DNA from: Rhizobium sophoriradicis
GTDB lineage: Bacteria; Pseudomonadota; Alphaproteobacteria; Rhizobiales; Rhizobiaceae
Direction of reading: 5' to 3'
Assembly: GCF_003939025.1 (NCBI RefSeq)
Contig: NZ_RQIH01000015.1
Location: 1-64,000, forward strand
Length of the DNA stretch: 64,000 bases
Part shown: positions 17,076-25,261 of the stretch, one piece after another
Layout: each line of letters opens with the position of its first letter
How positions within the stretch are numbered: position 1 is the stretch's first letter
Notes under the pieces: model-generated
Told to the model about the DNA's origin: nothing
The model's database searches: none
The model's input: the letters and a program-made list of their open reading frames with translations, nothing else
Made by a program: the position numbers and the translations under genes

Positions 17076-18794
17076 ATGACAAGCCAAGCGATTTCGCCCT
17101 CGGATGAAGCGGGGCTGGAGACGATCAGCGCCGTGCTGCCGGCGGGTTGCACGATCCATGCCTGGATCAAGGCGACGCATGACGGCGCCCCGGCAAGGCT
17201 GACGTCACATGTCGATGGAGACCTGACCGGCGCCCTCGAAACGTCAAATCCTGATGAATTCGAGTTTCGGCCGCTGATGCTGGAACGAGGCGGAGAAACC
17301 GCCTTCTCCTACGATCCTGCTACAACAGAGGTCTCGGTACTCTATGCCTTCCGCCAAGCCTCGGTTCTCGAAAAAGGCATCCGGCTGCTGCATGCCCGCC
17401 CTGCCAACGCCGCCCCCGAAGTGCCGGGTGGCTATCATTTCCGCCCGCCTTTCGGCTGGATGAACGATCCGAACGGGTTTGGAAGGTTCGGCGGCAAGCT
17501 GCACCTCTTCTACCAGCACTATCCCCATAGCCTTCGGTGGAACAACATGCATTGGGGTCATGCGGTCTCGAAGGACTATCTTCGCTGGACGCATCTCCCG
17601 ATCTTTCTTTTCCCTTCGGATGAACTCGCCGCGCGGGCCGACGGGCGGGGCGGGGCATTTTCCGGCTCGGCGATCGCTCTTCCCGGCGATCAAGCCGGCC
17701 TTCGCATTTTCTTCACCGAGCATATGAAGGACCGGGAACCGGAGGAACAGGTTCAGTTCACCGCCACCAGCCGCGATCTTGTCAATGTCGAGCCGGCGCG
17801 CCTGATCCTGCCGGCGCGTCCCGCCGGGCTCGGGCTGACGACCGATTTCCGCGACCCTTACGTCTTCAAAGGCCCCGACGGCAAATGGAAGATGCTGCTC
17901 GGCACGCGAGACCGCGAGGGCGGCGTCATCCTGCTCTACGAAGCCGACGATCCGGCCGCGGCGGAGGGATGGACCTTCCTCGGCACGCTTCACCGCGAGA
18001 ACCGCTTCGGGATGACGGCGGCGGAATGCCCCTGCATGCTGCCCCTCGATGGCCCCGCCAGCGATCCGACGACCCGCTGGGCCCTGATCTTCGGCCTGCT
18101 GACCAGCCGCGACCCGACAACCGGCCGGCGCAACATGACGCTTGCGACCGTCGGCCGTTTCGATGGCCGCAGCTTCTCCGTGGAATTCGAGCAGGAGCTG
18201 GATTTCGGCACCGACGCCTACGCGTTCCAGGCCTTCGTCGACGAGGCCGGTCCGGTCGGCATTGCCTGGCTTGCGAACTGGACGGATATTTCGAGAGAGA
18301 TCGACATGCCGACGGCGATGACCCTGCCGCGCCGGCTGGCATTGCAGAGCGGTGCGCTGATCACGCCGCCGGTGCCAGGTGTCGAAAGCCTCCGTCAGCG
18401 CCAGTTGGATGCCAAAGCTCTTCTGGATGGCCGGACCGTCGATCTCGCCAACGGCTCCGTCGAAATCCTGCTCACCCTCGGGCAGGCCGGCAACGCTTTC
18501 CGCCTCGATCTCGAACACCCCGAGGCAACGGTTGCAGTTCAGCTGAACGACGACGGGCTGAGCATTCCCTTCTCGGTGGCAAACACCAAGGCATCGCCCC
18601 GCTATATCGCCGCCGGCGCGCGCCCGTCGACCATCCGGATCTTCCTCGATGCGGGCTCGATCGAAGTCTTTGCCGACGATGGGCACTGGACCGGAACCAA
18701 GCGGCTGCCTGGCTTCAAGGGGGTGAGCACAGCGCGTCTGATCGCACCCGAGGGAAATATCATCGCCGCCGAAATCTGGCAGCTTGGTCTTTGA
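17076..18794 (+). CDS. GH32 beta-fructofuranosidase (sucrose/levan/inulin-type hydrolase)
   Basis: This 572-residue protein shows all three GH32 catalytic motifs. The nucleophile Asp131 is in WMNDPNG, the transition-state stabiliser is Arg259-Asp260-Pro in FRDPYVF, and the acid/base Glu317 is in the EC motif AAECPC. The first 115 residues are an extra domain without motifs, and a beta-sandwich domain lies at the C-terminus (SIEVFADDGHW is typical). There is no signal peptide, so it should act in the cytosol on sugar imported by the upstream ABC system. It releases fructose from sucrose or fructo-oligosaccharides. The ATG at 17076 was chosen over a TTG at 17073. A bidirectional terminator follows. 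Confidence 0.9.
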   Translation: MTSQAISPSDEAGLETISAVLPAGCTIHAWIKATHDGAPARLTSHVDGDLTGALETSNPDEFEFRPLMLERGGETAFSYDPATTEVSVLYAFRQASVLEKGIRLLHARPANAAPEVPGGYHFRPPFGWMNDPNGFGRFGGKLHLFYQHYPHSLRWNNMHWGHAVSKDYLRWTHLPIFLFPSDELAARADGRGGAFSGSAIALPGDQAGLRIFFTEHMKDREPEEQVQFTATSRDLVNVEPARLILPARPAGLGLTTDFRDPYVFKGPDGKWKMLLGTRDREGGVILLYEADDPAAAEGWTFLGTLHRENRFGMTAAECPCMLPLDGPASDPTTRWALIFGLLTSRDPTTGRRNMTLATVGRFDGRSFSVEFEQELDFGTDAYAFQAFVDEAGPVGIAWLANWTDISREIDMPTAMTLPRRLALQSGALITPPVPGVESLRQRQLDAKALLDGRTVDLANGSVEILLTLGQAGNAFRLDLEHPEATVAVQLNDDGLSIPFSVANTKASPRYIAAGARPSTIRIFLDAGSIEVFADDGHWTGTKRLPGFKGVSTARLIAPEGNIIAAEIWQLGL

Positions 18795-18818
18795 TCTCAG
18801 GAGAAGCAGGTGCAAAGC

Positions 18819-18841
18819 ACGGCCGCCGGGGCGGCGGCCGT
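18819..18841. terminator. Bidirectional hairpin terminator
   Basis: ACGGCCGCC and its perfect complement form a 9-bp stem around GGGGC. It separates the convergent GH32 and DUF892 genes. Confidence 0.65.
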
Positions 18842-18857
18842 TGCTGAATGAACGGGC

Positions 18858-19361
18858 TCAGGCTGCCTTGCCCTTGCCCTTCACGTTGGCCGAAGCCTCG
18901 GCGATCCGCGTGAGTTTCTTGTCGGTTGCCTCTTCTTCGGCCAGCGTTGCCTGCAGCAGCGGCACGGCATCCTTGAGGCCGAGCTGCTTTGCCCACGCGA
19001 TCAGCGTGCCGTAGCGGGCGATCTCATAATGCTCGACGGACTGCGCCGATGAGATCAGGCCGGCGTCGAGGGCGACCGTGCCCTTGAACTCGTCCATAAT
19101 TTCCTCGGCTTCGGCGATGATCCCCTGAATGGCTTCGCATGTCTTGCCACGGGCCGGCTTGCCGACCATCTCGAAAACCTGCTCGAGGCGTTCGACTTGA
19201 GCCTGGGTCTCGTCGCGATGCTGCAGAAACGCGGCCTTGCCCTCTTCCGATTGCGCGGCGCGGGCCATCTTTGGCAGGGCCTTCAGTATCTGCTTTTCGG
19301 CATAGTAGATGTCCTTAAGGGTATCGAGAAACAGGTCGTTCAGAGTCTTCTCGGTTGCCAT
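18858..19361 (-). CDS. YciE/YciF-type ferritin-like protein (DUF892)
   Basis: This 167-residue four-helix-bundle protein shows the DUF892 pattern: LNDLFLDTLKDIYYAEKQILKALPKMA at the start, a QHRDETQAQVERLEQVFE helix and VEHYEIARYGTLIAWAKQL. The conserved Glu and His residues suggest a di-metal site. Members are stress-induced in enteric and alphaproteobacteria, with unknown chemistry. AGGAGG precedes the ATG at 19361 by about 6 nt, and a candidate EcfG promoter lies 35-59 bp upstream. A second DUF892 gene lies 3.7 kb away (23110-23622). The C-terminus is a short Lys-rich tail. Confidence 0.88.
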   Translation of the reverse strand: MATEKTLNDLFLDTLKDIYYAEKQILKALPKMARAAQSEEGKAAFLQHRDETQAQVERLEQVFEMVGKPARGKTCEAIQGIIAEAEEIMDEFKGTVALDAGLISSAQSVEHYEIARYGTLIAWAKQLGLKDAVPLLQATLAEEEATDKKLTRIAEASANVKGKGKAA

Positions 19362-19395
19362 TTCAGTCCTCCTGTGGCGTGTCGTGACGACAATC

Positions 19396-19420
19396 AACTC
19401 TCGCATCGGCCGGATGTTCC
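19396..19420 (-). promoter_or_regulatory. Candidate EcfG promoter of the DUF892 gene
   Basis: Read on the minus strand it is GGAAC, 16 bp, AGTT. Start-to-promoter distance is 35 bp. Confidence 0.6.
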
Positions 19421-19694
19421 GCGTGGAAATGACGCCTCCGTGGCTGGAGGCGTCATCTCTATCCGGCCAAGGAAGAGGCCGACCCTTGTCGGGACGGCGA
19501 TCAGCCGAACAATCGCCGAAAGCCGTTGTTCCCATTTGTACGGTCGTGAATGCTCCTTGTCCGCAATGCTGGTCGCGGGCGAGGTCGTGACTGGTCGACG
19601 AGAAAGCCGGTCCGGGCAAAACACCGCTTTGTCCGATATCGTACGGCAACGAATAGGACGGCAGGAACTTTCCCTCTCATCCCAGGAGAGAAAA

Positions 19695-20222
19695 ATGACT
19701 TCCTCGTCTTCCGTACGTCCTGCGTCGCATTGCAAAGAAAAGTCCGCAATCGAGCTTGAGATCGTCGAACTGACGCCGGCATTGCGCGCCTTTGCCCGCA
19801 GGTTTCTGCGCAGTGAGGACGACATTGATGATCTCGTCCAGGAGACCTTGCTGAAGGCGCTGAACTCGCTGCATCTCTATCAGCCCGGCACCTCGCTCAA
19901 ATCTTGGCTTTTCACCATCCTTCGAAATACGTTCTGCACCAATTACCGCCGGCAAAAACGCGAGCCGGTCGGGATGGATGCGGCGCTGGAACAGGTTGCG
20001 ATCGCGCCGACCCAGGAGTGGACGCTACGGGAGCACGAGCTGCAGCGGGCCCTGACACGTCTTTCCGACGACCGGCGCCGCGCACTGACATTGGTAGCTG
20101 CCGGAACGAGCTACGAGGATGCCGCCAGGATGTGCGGGTGCCGGATCGGCACCTTGAAAAGCCGCGTCAGCCGTGCCCGCGAGTCCCTGCTGCAGATGCT
20201 CGGAAACCATCTCGCCGACTGA
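19695..20222 (+). CDS. EcfG-type ECF sigma factor (general stress response)
   Basis: This 175-residue sigma factor has region 2 around residues 25-90 (LTPALRAFARRFLRSEDDIDDLVQ, then LKSWLFTILRNTFCTNYRR) and region 4 around 115-170 (RALTLVAAGTSYEDAARMCG, then GTLKSRVSRARE). These stretches closely follow EcfG proteins of the ECF15 group, which drive the general stress response and are held by NepR until phosphorylated PhyR releases them. No nepR or phyR gene is nearby, so this is probably an accessory paralogue. The ATG at 19695 follows CAGGAGAG. A weak EcfG-like site (CGAAC, 16 bp, TGTT at 19506-19530) suggests possible autoregulation. Confidence 0.88.
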   Translation: MTSSSSVRPASHCKEKSAIELEIVELTPALRAFARRFLRSEDDIDDLVQETLLKALNSLHLYQPGTSLKSWLFTILRNTFCTNYRRQKREPVGMDAALEQVAIAPTQEWTLREHELQRALTRLSDDRRRALTLVAAGTSYEDAARMCGCRIGTLKSRVSRARESLLQMLGNHLAD

Positions 20223-20252
20223 GCGCCCAGTCGGTTCATCGGCCGGCCGGCA

Positions 20253-20277
20253 GGAACAAAAGGTCCTCGTCCCGGTT
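20253..20277 (+). promoter_or_regulatory. Candidate EcfG promoter of the P450 gene
   Basis: GGAAC, 16 bp, GGTT lies 31 bp behind the sigma-factor stop and 87 bp before the ATG at 20364. The element is also a palindrome at its ends (GGAAC/GTTCC). Confidence 0.6.
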
Positions 20278-20363
20278 CCAAATTCAAGCCGATAAGATGG
20301 CTCTACACGTACAGGTCAGACCCCTCCGCCATGGAGGGCCGCTGCCGACCGGGCTGGAGTGTC

Positions 20364-21701
20364 ATGAATGCGCGAAGCCACGCTGTTTTTCCCAGAGTAA
20401 ACCGTGCCGGGTGGACCGATACGCTTCGGGTGATCATGACGATCGTGGCCCCGACGGTTGCCAAGGGCATCATCATCCGCCGCCCGACGATCGAGCATCT
20501 GGCGGAACGCCAGGACTGGAATGCAAAAGCCGTGAAACAGATGCAGCGGCTGAAAAAGAAATACGGTCCGGCGCCTCTTCTGCTACCTATTCCATTCCGG
20601 CCGCAACTGCTCCTCCTGGATCCGGCCGATGTCTCCACGGTGCTCCAATCTTCGCCCGAACCGTTTGCCGCGGCAACGCCGGAAAAGCACGCCGCCCTTG
20701 CCCACTTCGAACCGAAGAACCTCCTGGTTTCGTCGGCCTCGCAGCGCGCCCAGCTTCGGCCAGCTCATGAGCAGGCATTGGCAACAGCAGATCGGCTCCA
20801 TCCATATTCCGCCCATTTCAAGGGCGTCATCGACGCCGAATTCCTCCAGCTTTTGGGCGACATCAGATCCAACCGGTCGGGTGAGCTCGATTGGCCAGCT
20901 TTTTCGCAGGCCTGGTTTCGAGTCGTCAGGCGACTCGTCCTCGGCGAGCGGGCGCGCAATGACATCAAATTGACCGAGACCTTGAACGACCTGCGGGGAC
21001 GGGCGAACTGGGCTTCTGCCGCCCCGGTCGACCGGCGCGAGCTTGCCCTGTTTCATCAGCAGGTCGGTCGCTATCTCAGCGAACCTGACAAGCACAGTCT
21101 CGTCAGCCGGCTTCCGAAAGGCGGTGAGATCGCCCCGGAAAGCCAGGTGGCCCAGTGGCTGTTCGCTTTCGACGCGGCCGGAATTACCGTCATCAGGACG
21201 CTGGCGATGCTGGCCTGCCATGTGAGCTATTGGGGCAAAGCCGTGGAAGAGGCCATGAGCGGGGACCTCGATCGTCCTTTCACCCGCAGTTGCCTGCTCG
21301 AGGTCTTGCGGCTCTGGCCGACAACACCCGTCATCCTCAGACAGCTGACCGAGGATATCAAATGTGGCGGCAGGATCATCCCGCGTGGCACGGGCGTCAT
21401 CATCTTGGCACCATTCTTCCATCGAGACCCCGAGTTCCTCTACGCCAATCGGATGGACCCGAGCATCTGGGGTCCGAATGATGCGTTGCCGGCAGCAGGG
21501 CTCGTACCCTTCAGTGCCGGTCCCGTCATCTGCCCGGCACATAATCTCGTACCGACTGTTGCGAGCCTTGCCGTCGGCGCCTTCTTGTCGGCGGCTGATG
21601 TTGTGCTGCTCCAACCCTCGCTTGCTGTCGACAATCTGCCCGGCACTCTCGATCACTTCGCCATCCGGCTCCGGCTGGCCGCTCGACGCAGGGAAAAATA
21701 G
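20364..21701 (+). CDS. Cytochrome P450-like protein with altered active-site motifs
   Basis: This 445-residue protein is recognisable as a P450 by the ExxR motif in EVLRLWPTTP and by the heme loop PFSAGPVICPAHNL with its Cys ligand. Two signatures deviate. The heme loop ends Cys-Pro-Ala instead of Cys-x-Gly. The I-helix reads FDAAGITVIRT, so the acid-alcohol pair that activates oxygen is not at the usual place. It may therefore use peroxide, carry out a non-classical reaction or be a heme sensor. There is no membrane anchor. GGAG precedes the ATG at 20364. It lies directly behind the sigma-factor gene with its own EcfG-type promoter. No ferredoxin or reductase is nearby. Confidence 0.8.
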   Translation: MNARSHAVFPRVNRAGWTDTLRVIMTIVAPTVAKGIIIRRPTIEHLAERQDWNAKAVKQMQRLKKKYGPAPLLLPIPFRPQLLLLDPADVSTVLQSSPEPFAAATPEKHAALAHFEPKNLLVSSASQRAQLRPAHEQALATADRLHPYSAHFKGVIDAEFLQLLGDIRSNRSGELDWPAFSQAWFRVVRRLVLGERARNDIKLTETLNDLRGRANWASAAPVDRRELALFHQQVGRYLSEPDKHSLVSRLPKGGEIAPESQVAQWLFAFDAAGITVIRTLAMLACHVSYWGKAVEEAMSGDLDRPFTRSCLLEVLRLWPTTPVILRQLTEDIKCGGRIIPRGTGVIILAPFFHRDPEFLYANRMDPSIWGPNDALPAAGLVPFSAGPVICPAHNLVPTVASLAVGAFLSAADVVLLQPSLAVDNLPGTLDHFAIRLRLAARRREK

Positions 21702-21955
21702 GCTCTGCCCTTCGATGGCGGTCGTTCGCCAGGAAATTCCGCCCGCGCGTGCTACATCCTTTGCATTACGCCGTAGACGAGGATCGAGACGTAAAGCAGA
21801 AAGGCGATGGCGACCATTGTTGCTCTAATATGGCGATGACCAGCCACAGGGGTTTCAGGCCGTTCCGCTGCTGTTCACTGCTCAGCCCGTCCACCCGGAC
21901 CGAACCGTCGCTCTCCTGGAACGCAGGCAGCAGAAGCGATCATAGCATCGAGTTT

Positions 21956-22078
21956 TCAAGGGAGGCCAATCCGTGATGGAACGGCCGAAAGCGTAGTGCC
22001 GAGCACGATCAAAAGCCCGACTAGGACGATGGCTGCGATATAGACCGCGAAAGCGCGACGATCCGAACCTTGGTTCAT
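21956..22078 (-). CDS. Small single-pass membrane protein (40 residues)
   Basis: This short gene begins MNQGSDRRAFAVYIAAIVLV and continues as one hydrophobic segment of about 22 residues, ending in a short tail at a TGA. AGGAGAGGAAG precedes the ATG. A candidate EcfG promoter (22100-22124) sits 22 bp upstream, which is strong context for a real gene. The N-terminus is polar and basic, so the N-in orientation is likely. I recognise no family; small membrane proteins of the stress regulon are common and poorly annotated. Confidence 0.65.
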   Translation of the reverse strand: MNQGSDRRAFAVYIAAIVLVGLLIVLGTTLSAVPSRIGLP

Positions 22079-22099
22079 CTTCCTCTCCTTCGGCTCCCG

Positions 22100-22124
22100 A
22101 ACCAGCCGAAAGGCGGAATGTTCC
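22100..22124 (-). promoter_or_regulatory. Candidate EcfG promoter of the 40-residue protein
   Basis: On the minus strand: GGAAC, 16 bp, GGTT. Predicted transcription starts about 15 bp before the ATG. Confidence 0.6.
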
Positions 22125-22221
22125 GGACAACCGGTTGAGAAGGGCTCTACCAGCGGAGCAGGCGAGGTCCGGCGGCGGGTATGCCGGAAGATAAGTCGCG
22201 GCCGGGCTTCGATCCGCTTGC

Positions 22222-22983
22222 TCAGGCCGGGCGTGGGGAAGGTATGTCGTTCGGACCACGCTTCGGTTTCCTGAGAGGTCCGATCAGCCGCTCATATTCG
22301 TCCTCTGCCTTGCCATAGGCGTCGGAGGCGAAGTCCTCCAGGCCGGCGCGATCCCTGACGATCACCAGGCCGCGAACGGAGCGGATGAAGCGGTAGCCTT
22401 CGAGCAGATGCAGGGCCGTGGTGACGCTCGGCCGCCGCACCGCCAACATCAAGGCGATGAACTCGTGCGTGAGCGCAAGTTCGTTGCCGTCGATCCTGTC
22501 GTGACACATCAAGATCCAGCGGGCCAACCGTTCATCGATCTCGTGGACGGCATTGGAGAGGGCGGTGAAGCCGGCCTGTGTGGCCAGAACATAGACGGCC
22601 TTGTGGAGCAGGCTGGCAAAAACCGGCTGGGTTTTCATCAGATCGAGCAGCGTGCCTTGCCGTAGACGATAGGCGAAACCCGGCACCTGGACGGTGACTT
22701 CCGGGACACTGATGCTTGCACCGACCACCGCAGCCGCCGGTGCAAAGCCGTCGCGACCGAACAACCCTGCTTCGACACGATTGCCCTCGGGCGAGATATT
22801 GATGACCGAACCTATCCCCTCGCAGGGAAAATAGGCGTGCTCGATGATTGCGTCGGCCGGGGCGATGATGAAACCGCGAGGTATGGCGCAGGGTTCGAGA
22901 TGGGCGACAACCGCCGCATACTCATCCTCGGGCAACAGGCCCAGCAGGCGGTTCTCCTTCGGCTGCATCGTCGTTTCTGCCAT
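22222..22983 (-). CDS. Crp/Fnr-family transcriptional regulator
   Basis: The protein has 253 residues. The N-terminal cyclic-nucleotide-binding-like jelly roll (about 15-150; GLFGRDGFAPAAAVVG corresponds to the ligand-facing strand) is followed by a long dimerisation helix and a C-terminal winged helix (LTHEFIALMLAVRRPSVTTALHLLEG, then YRFIRSVRGLVIVRDRAGLE). The canonical cAMP-contacting Arg/Glu pattern and the Fnr cysteines are absent, so the signal is unknown. The C-terminus continues about 20 residues past the usual end. It is one of three stand-alone paralogues in the window, beside a receiver-fused one and a remnant. Confidence 0.87.
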   Translation of the reverse strand: MAETTMQPKENRLLGLLPEDEYAAVVAHLEPCAIPRGFIIAPADAIIEHAYFPCEGIGSVINISPEGNRVEAGLFGRDGFAPAAAVVGASISVPEVTVQVPGFAYRLRQGTLLDLMKTQPVFASLLHKAVYVLATQAGFTALSNAVHEIDERLARWILMCHDRIDGNELALTHEFIALMLAVRRPSVTTALHLLEGYRFIRSVRGLVIVRDRAGLEDFASDAYGKAEDEYERLIGPLRKPKRGPNDIPSPRPA

Positions 22984-23109
22984 ATTCGCTCTCCTATGAG
23001 TGCGGGACTGCAGGCAGTGTTATGGGTTCATGGACGCGATGGTTGGCCCCCAGCCGACTTCGTCAATCGGTTCCGCTTTGGTCAGCTGGTGAGCCGCTGA
23101 ATTGAAAGC

Positions 23110-23622
23110 CTACACCTTGGCCGTCTCGCCCAACTGGCGCAGCGACAGGAACTTCGTCGTAAGAGCGACCAGATTGCCATTGATCCATTCCGCCATCGCC
23201 AGCTCTTCGGCCAGATTAGCCTGAAGACCGGACGTAGCCGCTCCGTATCCGCCCGCCTCGGCGACCGCCAGCAGCGATTTATAAGCGGCAGCTTCGTAGT
23301 TTTCGAAGGCGAAATTGGCGAAGGCGTTCTTCAGGATTTCATCGCCGGCAGCCGCATGGCCGAGAGCGGCCACGGACCCGGCAACCGAAAGCGCCATATC
23401 TTTCAGGGTCGATTTATCCTCGCCCAATCCATCGAGAATCTCCTCCAGCCGCACGATCTGGCCGTCGGTTTCGCGTATGTGTCGATCGAGCTTTTCGGCA
23501 ACTTCAGGATAGTTCTCGATTCGTTTCAATTGCGGCTTCATGATGCTGAGCGCCTGGTTTTCCATGGCGTGCGCATTTCTCAGACCGACGACGAAGACGT
23601 CGCGAATTTCGTTCTCTGCCAT
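23110..23622 (-). CDS. Ferritin-like DUF892 protein, second copy
   Basis: This 170-residue helical-bundle protein opens EIRDVFVVGLRNAHAMENQA and contains ETDGQIVRLEEILDGLG and FENYEAAAYKSLLAVAEAGG. It carries conserved Glu/His positions for a possible di-metal site. It is more diverged than the copy at 18858. TCTCC in the plus strand ahead of the start corresponds to GGAGA on the coding strand. A candidate EcfG promoter lies 27-51 bp upstream, back to back with that of the divergent DUF4142 gene. Confidence 0.85.
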   Translation of the reverse strand: MAENEIRDVFVVGLRNAHAMENQALSIMKPQLKRIENYPEVAEKLDRHIRETDGQIVRLEEILDGLGEDKSTLKDMALSVAGSVAALGHAAAGDEILKNAFANFAFENYEAAAYKSLLAVAEAGGYGAATSGLQANLAEELAMAEWINGNLVALTTKFLSLRQLGETAKV

Positions 23623-23648
23623 ATCAGTTCTCCTTTTTCGCCAGCTCT

Positions 23649-23673
23649 AACCGCCCGGTCTCGCCCTGGTTCC
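23649..23673 (-). promoter_or_regulatory. Candidate EcfG promoter (leftward of a divergent pair)
   Basis: On the minus strand: GGAAC, 16 bp, GGTT, upstream of the second DUF892 gene. Confidence 0.6.
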
Positions 23674-23707
23674 AAAATAAGAATCAAACGCGGATGCCTT
23701 GGCGTGC

Positions 23708-23732
23708 GGAACCGTCCCCGCATCCGCTTGTT
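23708..23732 (+). promoter_or_regulatory. Candidate EcfG promoter (rightward of a divergent pair)
   Basis: GGAAC, 16 bp, TGTT, 52 bp before the ATG at 23784. The two divergent -35 elements are 34 bp apart. Confidence 0.6.
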
Positions 23733-23783
23733 GGGGAGCATTCGCGCTTGCAACGTCGCTCAATCGAGGATCAGGAGACAATC

Positions 23784-24281
23784 ATGCGGCTGCTATTCAA
23801 CCTTTGCCTGCTCTTGTTGACGTCGGTACCCAGCTTGGCTGCCGATGATGCCGCTCGCAGCAAAGCAACCGATTTCGTCGCCCGCGCCGCCATGTCGAAT
23901 ATGTTCGAAGTGGAGGCAGCCAAGATTGAAACTGCCAAAGGCAAGGCAGAGGACGCCAGGCAGTTTGCCGGCGACATGTTGAAGGATCACGGCCGGGCAG
24001 GGTCGACGCTTGCCGATGCGGCCAAGGAGGACGGCATTGCGCTGCCCACAGCGCTCGACGACCAGTACAACAGGAAGCTCGAGGCGCTTCGCCAAAGCGA
24101 TCAGGCAAATCTCGACCAAGCCTATCTTTCGACACAGCTGACGGCGCATCAGGAGGCTGTAGCGCTCTTCGCGGACTATTCACAAAATGGTCCGGACGGC
24201 GCGGTGAAACGCGCCTCGCAGAAGATTCTGCCGGACCTCAGGATGCATTTGACGAGGATCCAGGGGCTGACCTCAAAGTGA
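23784..24281 (+). CDS. Periplasmic DUF4142 protein
   Basis: This 165-residue protein has a signal peptide (MRLLFNLCLLLLTSVPSLA) and a helical DUF4142 domain: ATDFVARAAMSNMFEVEAAKIE, then ARQFAGDMLKDHGRAGSTLADAA, then an AHQEAVALFADY helix. It is a ferritin-like periplasmic bundle of unknown role, common in stress regulons of rhizobia. AGGAGA lies about 7 nt ahead of the ATG; the frame could start at 23694 but that part precedes the signal peptide and overlaps the promoter. The stop overlaps the start of the esterase gene by 4 bp (GTGA). Confidence 0.85.
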   Translation: MRLLFNLCLLLLTSVPSLAADDAARSKATDFVARAAMSNMFEVEAAKIETAKGKAEDARQFAGDMLKDHGRAGSTLADAAKEDGIALPTALDDQYNRKLEALRQSDQANLDQAYLSTQLTAHQEAVALFADYSQNGPDGAVKRASQKILPDLRMHLTRIQGLTSK

Positions 24282-25261
24282 GCGTGGCCAGCATCAGGAA
24301 AAAAGCCGGTTCGGGGCCCTCTTTCACCACGCAGGAACTGCGCGGCGCTCGAAGGCTCAACGCGCTCCTCGGTCTCTTGCCTCGTTACCACACCGATCGG
24401 CGCTGGAATGCCAAAACGATCCAAGCCGTGGTTCGGGCGGTCCAGTCCCTGGTTCCTGATCTGCTGGCCCGTCACGGCCAAACCGCCGGCCGCACTACCT
24501 TGAGCGTTGGCAGTCCTGTCGGCGTAAGAATGATCCTGCCGCGAGCGAACGCTCGTGGCCTTTATATCCATTTCCATGGCGGTGCCTGGGTGATGGGCAA
24601 TGCCCGTCTCGATGACGGCATCACCCGCCCGATCGCAAGGGATTGCGGGGTGCTGGTGGCCGCGGTGAATTTCCATAACGCCGTCGATGATCGGCTCGAC
24701 GTCACCCTCGATGGCTGCAGGACGACGGTCAAGTGGCTTGTCGAGCACCTCGCCGAACTGCAGGTTGAACGGATCATCCTCGGCGGCGAGTCCTCCGGCG
24801 CCCATCTTGCCGCGGAGGCGCTTCTTCATCTGCGCGAGTGCGGCAAGGCACAGGCAGTTGCAGGATTTGTTTCCATGTGCGGTGGTTTCGACTTGACCGG
24901 ATCGGAGAGCCTGCGGCGGTCGAGCGGAAAGAGTCTCGTGATCGACGGGCCATCGGCGCTCCGCAACCTTCAGCGGCTGACACGGAGCCTAAACGGGCGA
25001 GAGGCCAAAGGTCCGCTGTTTGCCGATCTCTCTGGGCTTCCGCCCGCCTTGCTGATCGCCGGAGCACTCGATCCGATCATCGACGACAGCCTTTCCATGG
25101 CGCGGCAATGGCAGCAGCAAAGCAGCAACGCCGACTGCGTGATCTTTCCCGAAGCCCCGCACGGCTTCAATCGCTTCCCGACGAAGCTGGCGGCGAGAGC
25201 AAACAGACTTGTCCGTGAATGGATATCGAGGACAATCGCGACGGCGGAGAGCTCGAGCTAG
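24278..25261 (+). CDS. Alpha/beta-hydrolase, HSL-like esterase
   Basis: This 327-residue cytosolic hydrolase shows the hormone-sensitive-lipase motif HFHGGAWVMG (oxyanion hole, about residues 95-104) and the nucleophile elbow GGESSGAHLA. A catalytic Asp in the GALDPIIDD region and a His in EAPHGFNRF complete the triad. It probably hydrolyses small acyl esters. GTG start, coupled to the DUF4142 gene by a 4-bp overlap, so it is expected to share the stress promoter at 23708. Confidence 0.85.
   Translation: MSVASIRKKAGSGPSFTTQELRGARRLNALLGLLPRYHTDRRWNAKTIQAVVRAVQSLVPDLLARHGQTAGRTTLSVGSPVGVRMILPRANARGLYIHFHGGAWVMGNARLDDGITRPIARDCGVLVAAVNFHNAVDDRLDVTLDGCRTTVKWLVEHLAELQVERIILGGESSGAHLAAEALLHLRECGKAQAVAGFVSMCGGFDLTGSESLRRSSGKSLVIDGPSALRNLQRLTRSLNGREAKGPLFADLSGLPPALLIAGALDPIIDDSLSMARQWQQQSSNADCVIFPEAPHGFNRFPTKLAARANRLVREWISRTIATAESSS

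Noticed and set aside
17244..18815. A 523-residue minus-strand frame opposite the GH32 gene
   Set aside because: All GH32 catalytic motifs are on the plus strand; this frame has no recognisable pattern.
19197..19694. A long in-frame extension of the sigma factor
   Set aside because: It would overlap the divergent DUF892 gene and its promoter, and similarity to EcfG starts only after 19695, which has its own ribosome-binding site.
21752..21817. A 21-residue hydrophobic minus-strand frame (MVAIAFLLYVSILVYGVMQR and one more residue)
   Set aside because: It looks like a small membrane protein, but the ribosome-binding site is weak and no promoter was found, unlike the 40-residue gene nearby.
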